Positions 35,209-43,923 of a stretch of 64,000 nucleotides of DNA are shown one piece after another. A program made the position numbers and the translations under genes. The DNA comes from Phosphoribacter sp037045045. GTDB taxonomy: Bacteria > Actinomycetota > Actinomycetes > Actinomycetales > Dermatophilaceae. The notes beneath the pieces were generated by a model. The model was not told the DNA's origin, made no database searches, and saw only the letters and a program-made list of their open reading frames with translations. Within the stretch, counting starts at the first letter, position 1. Each line of letters opens with the position of its first letter. The stretch covers positions 124,001-188,000 of the forward strand of contig JBAOHL010000004.1 of NCBI GenBank assembly GCA_037045045.1. Reading direction: 5' to 3'.

Positions 35209-35829
35209 CTCGGTCGGGCTTGGCCGGGGTTCCGTCGCGACCCTCGAGATGGTCCGTGGCAGTTTGTGTCCGCCCTGGCAGTTTGTGTCCGCCCAGGCAG
35301 TTGTGCTGCGCCCTGGCAGTCCGGACCTGCCAGGGCACGACCTAAGTGCCTGGACGCGACCTAAGTGCCAGAACTGGCTGGGCGGCGGCGGATGCCCCCT
35401 GCCTGTCGAGCCCACGGCGCTTTGGGCCCGCCTGGCTGTCGAACCCAGCGCTTGACCCGCCTGGCCGTCGAGCCCAGCGCTTGACCCGCCTGGCCGTCGA
35501 GCCCAGCGCTTGACCCGCCTGCGTGTCGACTCCGCAGGCTTAGGCGTCGCCCGAAAGACTTTCTGGCAGTTGCGGTCCGTCCAGGTAGTTGCGCTCCGCC
35601 CTGGCAGCACGGACCTGCCAGGGCGCGACCTCAGTGCCAGAAACCGGCCGCCCGGCGGGCCCCCTGACATGCGGAATGCCGCCCGCGCACCGACCCTGGC
35701 GAACCCGGAGGGGTGAGCGGACGGCATACCACGTCGGCGGAGCCGACCCGAACCGATCGTGCGTCGGCCATCACTCCGACCCGGCCGGTCCGGACGTTGG
35801 TGGCGCGGACCGCCGGCCCGCGCCGACGA
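35209..35829. repeat. Intergenic repeat block R2
   Basis: No gene. Holds (a) imperfect repeats of TGGCAGTTTGTGTCCGCCC and the core AGGCAGTTGTG, ending in a hairpin GCCCTGGCAG/CTGCCAGGGC (35310-35319, 35327-35336); (b) a 29-bp tandem repeat, three good copies and one worn copy, at about 35402-35525 (core GCGCTTGACCCGCCTGG); (c) a second hairpin CGCCCTGGCAG/CTGCCAGGGCG (35597-35607, 35615-35625). Hairpins match the one in block R1. Confidence 0.8.
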
Positions 35830-36909
35830 TCAGCGCGGCTCGGTGCCGGCGATGAAGGCCTCGAGCTTGGCCCGGCCCTCGGTGTCCTCGCGCTGCTCCG
35901 GCGGGGACTTCATGAGGTAGGCCGCGGGCGAGAGCAGCGGGCCGCCGATGCCCCGGTCGAGGGCGATCTTCGCCGCGCGGACCGCGTCGATGATGATGCC
36001 TGCCGAGTTCGGCGAGTCCCAGACCTCGAGCTTGTACTCGAGGTTGAGCGGCACGTCGCCGAAGGCCCGACCCTCGAGCCGGACGTACGCCCACTTGCGG
36101 TCATCGAGCCACTGGACGTAGTCGCTCGGGCCGATGTGGACGTTCTTCGCGCCGAGGTCGTGCCGCAGGTTCGAGGTGACCGCCTGGGTCTTGGAAATCT
36201 TCTTCGACTCCAACCGCTCGCGCTCGAGCATGTTCTTGAAGTCCATGTTGCCGCCGACGTTGAGCTGGTACGTGCGGTCGAGCACGACACCACGGTCCTC
36301 GAAGAGCTTGGCCATGACCCGGTGGGTGATCGTCGCGCCGACCTGGCTCTTGATGTCGTCGCCGATGATCGGCACGCCGGCCTTCTCGAACTTCGCCGCC
36401 CACTCGGGGTCGCTGGCGATGAACACCGGCAGCGCGTTGACGAAGGCTACGCCGGCGTCGATCGCGCACTGGGCGTAGAACTTGTCGGCCACCTCGGACC
36501 CGACCGGCAGGTAGGACACAAGCACGTCGGCCTTGGCCTCGCGCAGGGCCGCGACGACGTCGACGGGCTGGTCGTCGGACTCGTCGATGGTCAGCGAGTA
36601 GTACTTGCCGAGCCCGTCGAGAGTGTGGCCGCGCTGCACGGTGACGCCCAGCGGCGGCACGTCAGCGATCTTGATCGTGTTGTTCTCCGAGTTGCCGATC
36701 GCTTCGGACAGGTCGAAGCCCACCTTCTTGGCGTCGACGTCGAACGCGGCGACGAACTGGAGGTCGCTAACGTGGTACGGACCGAACTGCACGTGCATGA
36801 GTCCAGGGACGCTGGAGGCAGGATCGGCGTGGCGGTAATACTCGACACCCTGGACCAGCGAGCTGGCGCAGTTGCCGACGCCGACGATGGCGACGCGAAT
36901 GGCTCCCAT
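35830..36909 (-). CDS. ino1: myo-Inositol-1-phosphate synthase
   Basis: 359 residues. NAD-dependent conversion of glucose 6-phosphate to inositol 1-phosphate, the entry to phosphatidylinositol and mycothiol. Rossmann motif VAIVGVGNCAS (6-16), then NENTIKIADV-type stretch, VSYLPVGSEVADKFYAQCA, GDDIKSQVGATITHR, LNVGGNMDFKNM and SDYVQWLDDRK are characteristic of the short actinobacterial form. ATG 36909 has AAAGGAGAAG upstream. Neighbouring padR gene on the same strand matches mycobacterial order. Confidence 0.97.
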   Translation of the reverse strand: MGAIRVAIVGVGNCASSLVQGVEYYRHADPASSVPGLMHVQFGPYHVSDLQFVAAFDVDAKKVGFDLSEAIGNSENNTIKIADVPPLGVTVQRGHTLDGLGKYYSLTIDESDDQPVDVVAALREAKADVLVSYLPVGSEVADKFYAQCAIDAGVAFVNALPVFIASDPEWAAKFEKAGVPIIGDDIKSQVGATITHRVMAKLFEDRGVVLDRTYQLNVGGNMDFKNMLERERLESKKISKTQAVTSNLRHDLGAKNVHIGPSDYVQWLDDRKWAYVRLEGRAFGDVPLNLEYKLEVWDSPNSAGIIIDAVRAAKIALDRGIGGPLLSPAAYLMKSPPEQREDTEGRAKLEAFIAGTEPR

Positions 36910-37042
36910 GGGGGGCTTCTCCTTTGATGTGATGGCTCTCGGCGATCCGAGGTGGGGCCGAGCGGTGGGGCGGTAGTGCAGGGGGATAAAGCGGGTGTCG
37001 CGGGTGTCGCGGTGGGGCCGGCCTGCGGGTGAGCGATGCGGG

Positions 37043-37630
37043 CTACGGTCCGGCGTGCAAGGTGTCCGGGTGATCGGGCGTGGCCCGTTCGGCATGGATG
37101 AGTTCGTCGAGCCACCGGACCTCGCGTTCGGCCCGTTCCTCGCCGTGCCGTTGCAGGGCCGCCGTGTAGGCGTCCATGCGCTCCCGGTTGCGCGCCGAGG
37201 CCTCGCGGATGTTGGCCAGGCGCTCCTCCAACCGCGATCGGCGGCCCTCGAGGATGCGCAAGCGCACCTCGGCGGCCGTGCGGGCGAAGAAGGCGAAGTG
37301 CACGTCGAAACCCTCGTCGTCCCACGCGGTGGGCCCGGCCGAGGCGAGCTGCTCCTGGAAGTGCTCTTTGCCATCGGCGGACAGCTCGTAGACGATCCGG
37401 GCCCGCTTGCTCGTCGCGCCGGCCAGCGCCGAGGAGCCACCGGGCACCGTCTCGACGACCCAGCCCTTGGCGAGCAGGTCGCGCAAACACGGGTAGAGCG
37501 ATCCGTAGGACAGTGCCCGGAACGCACCGAGCGCGGTGTTGAGCCGCTTGCGCAGCTCGTACCCGTGCATCGGGCTCTCGTGCAACAGGCCGAGGACGGC
37601 GAACTCGAGCAGCTCTCCCCTTCGAGACAC
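37043..37630 (-). CDS. PadR-family transcriptional regulator
   Basis: 195 residues. The PadR winged helix covers the first 85 residues (LLEFAVLGLLHESPMHGYEL, RALSYGSLYPCLRDLLAKGWV, ARIVYELSADGKEHF), followed by a helical dimerisation part with charged heptads (LEGRRSRLEERLANIREA). GTG at 37630 with GGGAGG upstream. In mycobacteria an orthologous pair (padR beside ino1) is conserved, so control of ino1 or of a linked envelope gene is plausible. Confidence 0.93.
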   Translation of the reverse strand: MSRRGELLEFAVLGLLHESPMHGYELRKRLNTALGAFRALSYGSLYPCLRDLLAKGWVVETVPGGSSALAGATSKRARIVYELSADGKEHFQEQLASAGPTAWDDEGFDVHFAFFARTAAEVRLRILEGRRSRLEERLANIREASARNRERMDAYTAALQRHGEERAEREVRWLDELIHAERATPDHPDTLHAGP

Positions 37631-37831
37631 CTGCCCTCCCCTCCACGTCGGTCGTCGGCTGGTCCGGTATGCCGCGTCGCGCGCCGGCGGGTCTGCCGGC
37701 TCGGGCCTTGATCAGGTCCGCACGAGCGGTGGTCACCACCGCGCGGACTGTGCTCTTACCCTTGGCGTCGACGGCGGTATGCCGTTCCGTCACCCCTCGG
37801 ATACTCCGAGGTTGGTGCTGACTCTAGCACG

Positions 37832-37854
37832 AGATATATCGACTCGATACATCT
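37832..37854. promoter_or_regulatory. Palindromic operator candidate near padR
   Basis: 23-bp dyad: arms AGATATATCGA and TCGATACATCT around a central C; ten of eleven pairs match. It is AT-rich in a GC-rich context and resembles PadR-type operators (ATGTA...TACAT spacing). It lies about 200 bp upstream of padR. Confidence 0.55.
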
Positions 37855-37919
37855 GACCGATGTGTCGCGCCGCGTGTCGCAGGCCGGCGGACCAGACGCG
37901 CCCCCACCCAGCGACCACA

Positions 37920-38520
37920 CCTGCCCCCCTGGCCGGGGTCCAGAAACCACAACTGCCCCCTGGGCGGAGTTGTCGTCCCCTGGCCGGGGGTCCAGAAACC
38001 ACAACTGCCCCCTGGGCGGGGTTGTCGTCCCCTGGCCGGGTCCAGAAACCACAACTGCCCCCTGGGCGGGGTTGTCGTCCCCCTGAACAGCCCCAAGGCA
38101 CCCACACGAGACCCCAGGGGGCAGTTGCGGCTTACGCCGGCCATGCGGGCCAACCCACCAAACCAGCAGCACCACAGCGCCCCATCCCCGAACCACAACT
38201 GCCCCCTGGGCGGGGTTGCCGTCCCCTGGCCGGGTCCAGAAACCACAACTGCCCCCTGGGCGGGGTTGTCGTCCCCCTGAACAGCCCCAAGGCACCCACA
38301 CGAGACCCCAGGGGGCAGTTGCGGCTTACGCCGGCCATGCGGGCCAACCCACCAAACCAGCAGCACCACAGCGCCCCATCCCCGAACCACAACTGCCCCC
38401 TGGGCGGGGTTGCCGTCCCCTGGCGGGGTCCAGAAACCACAACTGCCCCCTGGGCGGGGTTGTCGTCCCCCTGAACAGCCCCGAGCCACCCACAGGTGAC
38501 CCCAGAGGGCAGTTGTCGAT
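37920..38520. repeat. Intergenic repeat block R3
   Basis: At least seven units of CCACAACTGCCCCCTGGGCGG followed by GGTTGTCGTCCCC, plus two inverted units CCCAGGGGGCAGTTGCGG. A 194-bp segment (38071-38264) is repeated next to itself (38265-38458) almost exactly. The core GGCAGTTGTGG (or its complement) ties it to blocks R1, R2 and R4. No gene; the remaining 38521-38723 holds the promoter region of the PBP gene and three GTATGCC-type motifs. Confidence 0.85.
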
Positions 38521-38723
38521 GGGCGCAGTCGGAAAGCCCGCCGATTCGATAGGTATGCCGCTGCCGCGCATACTGGAGCGCCGGATCGATCCCGGCACGG
38601 GCAGTATGCCGCGCCAGGGGTGGCCGAGGACATCGTCCGATCCTGCGGCCGAACCCCGCGGCCCAACCCTGCTGCCCAACCCCACCACCAGGGGCTCAGC
38701 CCCAGGCATCGAGAGGCAACCGA

Positions 38724-40823
38724 GTGAGCGACCCCGAGCCCGAGACCGCGGTGCGAAGTCGCCGACGGGTCTGGCTGCGCAGGATCGGCCTGACTCTGGG
38801 CGCCATGTTCGGCCTCGTCGTGATCGCCGTCGGTGTGGCCTGGGCGACCATCCCCGTGCCGGACGCGAACGATCTCGCCGATGCGCAGACCACGGTGATC
38901 TCCTACGCCGACGGCACCACCGAGATGGCCCGGATCGCCGAACTGAACCGTGAATCCGTGCCGCTGGCCAAGGTGCCCGAGCACGTCCGCCGAGCCGTCA
39001 TCGCCGCCGAGGACCGTGACTTCTACTCCAACAGCGGGATCTCGCCCTCGGGCATCGCCCGCTCGGTGTGGCAGGCGCTGCGGGGTGGCGAGGTCCAGGG
39101 CGGGGGGTCGACGATCACCCAGCAGTACGTCAAGAATTACTTCCTCACCCAGGACCGCACCCTCTCGCGCAAGCTGAAGGAGATGGTCATCTCGGTGAAG
39201 ATCGACAAGGACCAGTCGAAGGACCAGATCCTCGAGGGGTACCTCAACACCATCTACTACGGCCGGGGTGCGTACGGCATCCAGACCGCCGCCAAGGCGT
39301 ACTTCGGCAAGGACGTCAGCCAGCTCACGGTCGCCGAAGGAGCGGTCCTCGCCAGTGTCATCAACGCGCCCTCGCTCTACGACCCGGCGCTCGGGGACAA
39401 GCAGGCGGCCAGCCTCGCCAGCCGAGTGTCCTACGTCTTGGACGGGATGGTTTCGCAGGGCTGGCTCACCCCCACTGACCGTGCCGCCGCGGCGATGCCG
39501 GCCATCGTGCCGAAGGCCCCGTCGCGCACTCTCTCCGGCCCGACCGGGTACATCGTCGCCGCCGTCCGTCAGGAGCTGAAGACGAAGCTCAAGCTCAGCG
39601 ACCAGGACATCGACCGGGGTGGCCTGCGGATCACGACGACGATCGACAAGCCCGCCCAGGATGCCGCGGTCGCCGCGATGGACAAGGACTTCCCCAAGAC
39701 CGGCGTCGACGACGTGTATGCCGGTCTGGTCGCCGTCAAGCCGGGCGACGGCGCCGTCGTCGCGATGTACGGCGGAAAGGACTACCAGACCCGCCAGTTC
39801 TCGGCGGCCACCGATGCGAAGATCCCGGCAGGCTCGACGTTCAAGCCGTTCGCTCTCATCGGGGCGTTGCAGCAGAAGGTCTCGACGAAGACCGTCGTCG
39901 ACGGCGACAGCCCGCTGAAGGACCCGCGCCTCGGTGGGGCGACGGTCGACAACGAGGGTAAGCGCTCGTACGGCCCGGTGGATCTGCGCCGGGCCACGGC
40001 CAGTTCGATCAACACCGCGTTCATGCGCCTCAACCTGCAGATCGGGGCCAAGGCGACTTACGACGGGGCGATCGCCGCCGGCATACCGGCCGACACCACG
40101 GGACTCGGACAGGAGTACACCAACGTCTTGGGCACCGCGGCTCCTCGGATCCTCGACGTCGCCGACGCCTACGCGACGATCGCGGCCCAAGGGCGCCGAG
40201 CCACGCCGTATCTCATCGCGAAGGCCGGGGCGACCGCGCTGGACCTCGACTACACGGTCACGCCGAACGTCGTGGACGCCTTCGGCAAGGACGTCGCCGC
40301 CGACGTCATCGACGCGATGCGTCAGGTCACCGCCTCCGGTGGCACCGGCGCCCGCGCCGCGCAGGTGGGTCGGCCCGTCGCCGGCAAGACGGGCACGTCC
40401 GAGGAGCGCAAGTCGGTGTGGTTCTCCGGGTACGCCCCGCAGTTGGCTGCGTCGGTGGCGATGTACAAGGACGTCGGCGGCGTCCCGCAGCCACTGACCG
40501 GCATCGGTGGGCTCGACGAGCTCTCCGGCAACTCGTTCCCGCTGTCGATCTGGATCGACTTCATGAAGGCCGCGCTCTCGGGCAAGGACGTCGTCCAGTT
40601 CCCCGAGCGAGCCGGCATCGGCGACAGCTCCGTGACGGCCACCCGCACGGCGACGCCCTCGCCGAGCACCACCGCCACCCCCACGGCAACGGTCACCGTG
40701 ACGACGCCGCCCGTCACGAGCCCACCGGCCACGCCCACTCCGTCGCCCCCGAGCACGCCCACCCCGAGCGCGCCGACGTCGGGGCCCCCGACCCCGGCTC
40801 CGGCGGCAACCCGCTCGCCCTGA
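38724..40823 (+). CDS. Bifunctional penicillin-binding protein, class A (transglycosylase/transpeptidase)
   Basis: 699 residues, GTG start behind GAGAGG. Short cytoplasmic tail, one membrane span (about 15-40), GT51 domain (AVIAAEDRDFYSNSG near 92-106, GGSTITQQYVKN, QILEGYLNTIYYGRGAYGI), then the transpeptidase with S371 in GSTFKPF, SSIN near 427 and KTGTSEE near 553. Tail of about 70 residues is Thr/Pro/Ser-rich. Makes and crosslinks peptidoglycan; orthologous in position to mycobacterial ponA1. Confidence 0.96.
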   Translation: MSDPEPETAVRSRRRVWLRRIGLTLGAMFGLVVIAVGVAWATIPVPDANDLADAQTTVISYADGTTEMARIAELNRESVPLAKVPEHVRRAVIAAEDRDFYSNSGISPSGIARSVWQALRGGEVQGGGSTITQQYVKNYFLTQDRTLSRKLKEMVISVKIDKDQSKDQILEGYLNTIYYGRGAYGIQTAAKAYFGKDVSQLTVAEGAVLASVINAPSLYDPALGDKQAASLASRVSYVLDGMVSQGWLTPTDRAAAAMPAIVPKAPSRTLSGPTGYIVAAVRQELKTKLKLSDQDIDRGGLRITTTIDKPAQDAAVAAMDKDFPKTGVDDVYAGLVAVKPGDGAVVAMYGGKDYQTRQFSAATDAKIPAGSTFKPFALIGALQQKVSTKTVVDGDSPLKDPRLGGATVDNEGKRSYGPVDLRRATASSINTAFMRLNLQIGAKATYDGAIAAGIPADTTGLGQEYTNVLGTAAPRILDVADAYATIAAQGRRATPYLIAKAGATALDLDYTVTPNVVDAFGKDVAADVIDAMRQVTASGGTGARAAQVGRPVAGKTGTSEERKSVWFSGYAPQLAASVAMYKDVGGVPQPLTGIGGLDELSGNSFPLSIWIDFMKAALSGKDVVQFPERAGIGDSSVTATRTATPSPSTTATPTATVTVTTPPVTSPPATPTPSPPSTPTPSAPTSGPPTPAPAATRSP

Positions 40824-40945
40824 GCGGCGGCAACGCGGTCGCCCTGAGCGGCCGCAACACGGTCGCCCTGAGCGGCGGCAACCCGCTCGCCCTGAGCGGC
40901 CGCAACGCGGTCGCCCTGATCGGCCGCCACCCGCTCGCCCCGACC
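40801..40945. repeat. 24-bp tandem repeat over the PBP stop codon, six units
   Basis: GCCCTGA recurs at 40817, 40841, 40865, 40889 and 40913 in a strict 24-bp period (unit with CGGCAACGCGGTC or CCGCTCGCC). The first unit includes the TGA stop of the PBP gene, so copy number changes do not alter the protein as long as the first unit stays. Confidence 0.88.
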
Positions 40946-40989
40946 CGGCCGTCGCCGGCACACTGCCGACGCGGCATACATTGAGCCCC

Positions 40990-42363
40990 ATGACCAGCGC
41001 CCCGGACCGCATCGCCGTGCCGTCCCGCGAGGACGACGTGGCCCGCGAGGCCTCTGCGGTCGTCGGTGGCCCGCTGGGCCGGTATGCCGTTCCCCTGGGT
41101 CGCGGGTGGCGCCGGGTGGCCGCCGGGGCGGCCGCCGCGACGGCGATCCCCCTGGCGCTCGGGGTGACCGAACGGGCTCCGTGCATCGACGGCGGGTGGA
41201 CGACGCCCGATCAGTTCTGGCACATGTGCTTCTCGGACCTGCCGGCCACCTTCCACGACACCAACCTCGGCGCCGGAATCGGGGCGCTGTTCGCCGGCGG
41301 GCCGCAGGCCCCGACGCCGACGCAGCCCCCGTTGACGGCCATGGTCATGAGTGCGCTCGGCGGGCTGGTGCCCGACGGCTCGGCCGTGTCGCGCGACCGG
41401 ATGTACTTCGGACTGTGGGCCGTGCTCGCCGCCGTGGCCGTCGCCCTGATGGCCTGGTGGACCGCCGGCTCCACGCGGCGCACTCCGGTCCGCGCGGCAC
41501 ACGTGGCCTTCGCCCCAGTGGTCGCCCTCGCGTCCTTCGTCGGCCCCGACGCCCTCGGGGTCGCGTTGGCCTCGGCCGCCCTGTACCTGTGGTCGCGCTC
41601 GCGCCTGGTGTGGTCGGGCGTGCTCTTCGGGCTGGCCATCTCCGCGCGGTCCTACCCCGTCCTCCTCCTGCTCGCCTGCCTGTTCGTCGCCCTCCGGGCC
41701 GGGCGGCTGCACCAGTGGCTGGTCACCGCCACGGCCGCGGCAGTCGGGTTCGCCGTGCCGCTGGCGGGGTTGGCGGTGACGAACCCCGACGGGGCGGTCC
41801 GCGCGTATGCCGCGTGGGCTCAGGCCAGCGCGGGCTTTGGCTCGCCCTGGGTCATCGGCCAGGTCAACGGCGCGGCGCTGACCGGGGTGGCCGTGACCGT
41901 GCTCGCCGTCCTCGGATGGGTGGCCGCAATCGCGGCAGGGGGCTTCCTCGCCCTGGCCAGTCCACGCCGCCCTGCCGTCGCCGAAGTCGGGCTCGTCATG
42001 GTCGCGGTGGTCATGCTCACCGGGAAGTCGATGCCCGTGCAGTCGGCCCTGTGGCTGGTGCCGCTGGTCGCCTTGGTCGGGCTGGCCTGGCGCGACCACC
42101 TCATCTGGGCCGGTGCGGAGGCCCTGCACTTCGGGGCGGTGTGGCTCTACCTCGCCGGGATCTCGGCGCCCGATCGGGGCCTGCCGGCCGGGTGGTACTC
42201 GCTGTTCCTGCTGGTGCGGCTCGTCGCGATCGCCTGGCTCGTGCGCCAGACCTGGCGAGCGGCCCGTGACCGCGCCCCCGCGAACCTCGATCCGCTCGAA
42301 GCCGACCAACTCGCCGGTCCGTTGGCGCGGCGCTCCGACGCCCTGCTGATCCGCGTCGTCTGA
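40990..42363 (+). CDS. Polytopic membrane protein, GT87/DUF2029-like (Rv0051-type position)
   Basis: 457 residues with about ten membrane spans. A TPDQFWHMCFSDLP periplasmic loop after the first span, and blocks such as SRDRMYFGLWAV, VWSGVLFGLAISARSYPVLLLL, resemble polyprenyl-phosphate-mannose-dependent alpha-mannosyltransferases (GT87). In mycobacteria a similar membrane protein follows ponA1. ATG 40990 is chosen; a TTG at 40981 is possible. No Shine-Dalgarno, and GGCATACATTG just upstream could be a -10 region. Enzymatic role is inferred. Confidence 0.75.
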   Translation: MTSAPDRIAVPSREDDVAREASAVVGGPLGRYAVPLGRGWRRVAAGAAAATAIPLALGVTERAPCIDGGWTTPDQFWHMCFSDLPATFHDTNLGAGIGALFAGGPQAPTPTQPPLTAMVMSALGGLVPDGSAVSRDRMYFGLWAVLAAVAVALMAWWTAGSTRRTPVRAAHVAFAPVVALASFVGPDALGVALASAALYLWSRSRLVWSGVLFGLAISARSYPVLLLLACLFVALRAGRLHQWLVTATAAAVGFAVPLAGLAVTNPDGAVRAYAAWAQASAGFGSPWVIGQVNGAALTGVAVTVLAVLGWVAAIAAGGFLALASPRRPAVAEVGLVMVAVVMLTGKSMPVQSALWLVPLVALVGLAWRDHLIWAGAEALHFGAVWLYLAGISAPDRGLPAGWYSLFLLVRLVAIAWLVRQTWRAARDRAPANLDPLEADQLAGPLARRSDALLIRVV

Positions 42364-42378
42364 CGCCACACTGGGCGC

Positions 42379-43404
42379 ATGAGCGACGATGCCGCGCAGG
42401 CTGCCAAGGATCAGCTCCATCAGAGCCTGCGGCGGGCCAGGGCCGAGGTGTTGCCCAAGCTCGGCGGGCTCGACGAGTACGACGTGCGCCGACCGATGAC
42501 TCGTACGGGGGTCAACCTGCTCGGCCTGGTCAAGCACCTGGCCTTCTACGAGGCCTCGTACTTCGGGTTCGTCTTCGACCGTCCGTATCCGCAGCCGATC
42601 CCGGTCGTCGACGCGAGCTTCCGCAATCCGGACCTCATGTGGGTCCCGGCGGACCAGACGCGCGAGCAGGTCATGACCGACTACGTCACGGCCTGTCGGC
42701 ACGCCGACGACACCATCGAGGCCCTTCCCCCCGACGCCACGGGTCACGTGCCGTGGTGGGGGGAACAGGGCGTGTCGCTGGTCGCCGTGATGGCCCACAT
42801 GCTGGGCGAGACGCGCCAGCACCTGGGCCACATGGACCTCATCCGGGAGCGCCTCGACGGCCGGATCGGCGAGAAGGTGCAGCCTCTGTCGCCAGAGGAA
42901 GAGGTCGACGTCGCGCGGCGTTGGCGGCGCACCGAGAGGGCGGCCCGGGTCGCAGGGCATCGGTTCGTCCCAGCGGGATTCGTCGCGCCCACATCGCTCG
43001 TCACGGAGCGGTTCAGGTTAGAGCCGCTGGGTCCCCAGCACAACGACGCCGACTACGCCGCATGGATGTCGAGCATCGAGCACATCCGGGCGACCCCGGG
43101 CTACCCCGACGGTGACTGGCCCCCCGCGGCTGGCCTGACCCGCGAGGAGAACCTCACCGACCTCATCGAGCACGCCCGCGACTTCGAGGTCGGTCGAGGC
43201 TTCACCTACACCGTCCTGGACCCAGCTGGCGGCGAGGTCATCGGCTGCGTCTATCTCTACCCGTCAGCAGCCGATCACGATGTCACCGTGCAGTCGTGGG
43301 TCCGCGCCGACCGTGCCCATCTCGACATCCCGCTCGCGGACGCGGTCGCCCAGTGGCTCGACTCCGCCTGGCCCTGGCGCCGCCTCGAGCGCATCGGCCG
43401 CTAA
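42379..43404 (+). CDS. DinB-family protein fused to a GNAT acetyltransferase-like domain
   Basis: 341 residues, one frame without break. Residues 1-165 are a DinB/DUF664 four-helix metal-binding domain with His candidates in VKHLAFYE and AHMLGETRQHLGHMD. From about 195 (TSLVTERFRLEPLGPQHNDADYAAW) to the end is a GNAT-like domain (AGGEVIGCVYLYPS, VQSWVRADRAHLDIPLADAVAQWL). DinB members often act as thiol-dependent S-transferases (mycothiol or bacillithiol); GNATs acetylate amines. This fusion is uncommon. It starts 16 bases after the membrane gene. Confidence 0.82.
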   Translation: MSDDAAQAAKDQLHQSLRRARAEVLPKLGGLDEYDVRRPMTRTGVNLLGLVKHLAFYEASYFGFVFDRPYPQPIPVVDASFRNPDLMWVPADQTREQVMTDYVTACRHADDTIEALPPDATGHVPWWGEQGVSLVAVMAHMLGETRQHLGHMDLIRERLDGRIGEKVQPLSPEEEVDVARRWRRTERAARVAGHRFVPAGFVAPTSLVTERFRLEPLGPQHNDADYAAWMSSIEHIRATPGYPDGDWPPAAGLTREENLTDLIEHARDFEVGRGFTYTVLDPAGGEVIGCVYLYPSAADHDVTVQSWVRADRAHLDIPLADAVAQWLDSAWPWRRLERIGR

Positions 43405-43459
43405 CGATCCCTCGGCCGGGCGTGGCGACCCGCCGGCACGCGGCATACCGTGTCGTCCC

Positions 43460-43918
43460 ATGGAATGGCAGCTGACCATCGACGCCAACGACCCGGCCCT
43501 GCTCGTGCGGTTCTGGGGGCCGGCCCTCGGGTATGCCGTGCAGCCACCCCCGCCCGGACACGCGACATGGAACGACTGGTACCGCTCGGTCGGCGTGCCC
43601 GAGGAGGAACTCGATCTCAGCGGCGACGGCAGCGACCGGATCCTCGACCCCGAGGGAGCAGGCCCGACGATCTGGTTCCAGGCCGTGCCCGAACGCAAGA
43701 ACGGCAAGAACCGGCTGCACCTCGACCTGCGGGTCGGCGGCGGGCGCAGCGTCCCCGTGGCGCAGCGCAAGCCCGGGGTCGACGCCAAGGTCGCCGAGCT
43801 CGTCGCCGCGGGCGCCACTGTGCTGCGGCGCTATCCCGCGGAGTTCGAGGTCACCGATGTCGAGGGGTACTTCGTCGTCATGGCCGACCCCGAGGGCAAC
43901 GAGTTCTGCGTGACCTGA
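43460..43918 (+). CDS. VOC-superfamily (glyoxalase-like) protein
   Basis: 152 residues, single pair of VOC modules: WQLTIDANDPALLVRFWGPALGY, then NRLHLDLRVGG (His ligand) and GYFVVMADPEGNEFCV (Glu ligand). Typical glyoxalase-like actinobacterial protein of unknown substrate. It converges on the GH13 gene with a five-base gap, so no terminator fits between them. Confidence 0.85.
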   Translation: MEWQLTIDANDPALLVRFWGPALGYAVQPPPPGHATWNDWYRSVGVPEEELDLSGDGSDRILDPEGAGPTIWFQAVPERKNGKNRLHLDLRVGGGRSVPVAQRKPGVDAKVAELVAAGATVLRRYPAEFEVTDVEGYFVVMADPEGNEFCVT

Positions 43919-43923
43919 GGCCC

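Noticed and set aside
40801..40981. Minus-strand protein with eight-residue repeats (GDRVAAAQ)
   Set aside because: Created by the 24-bp DNA repeat read in reverse; no start signal or domain.
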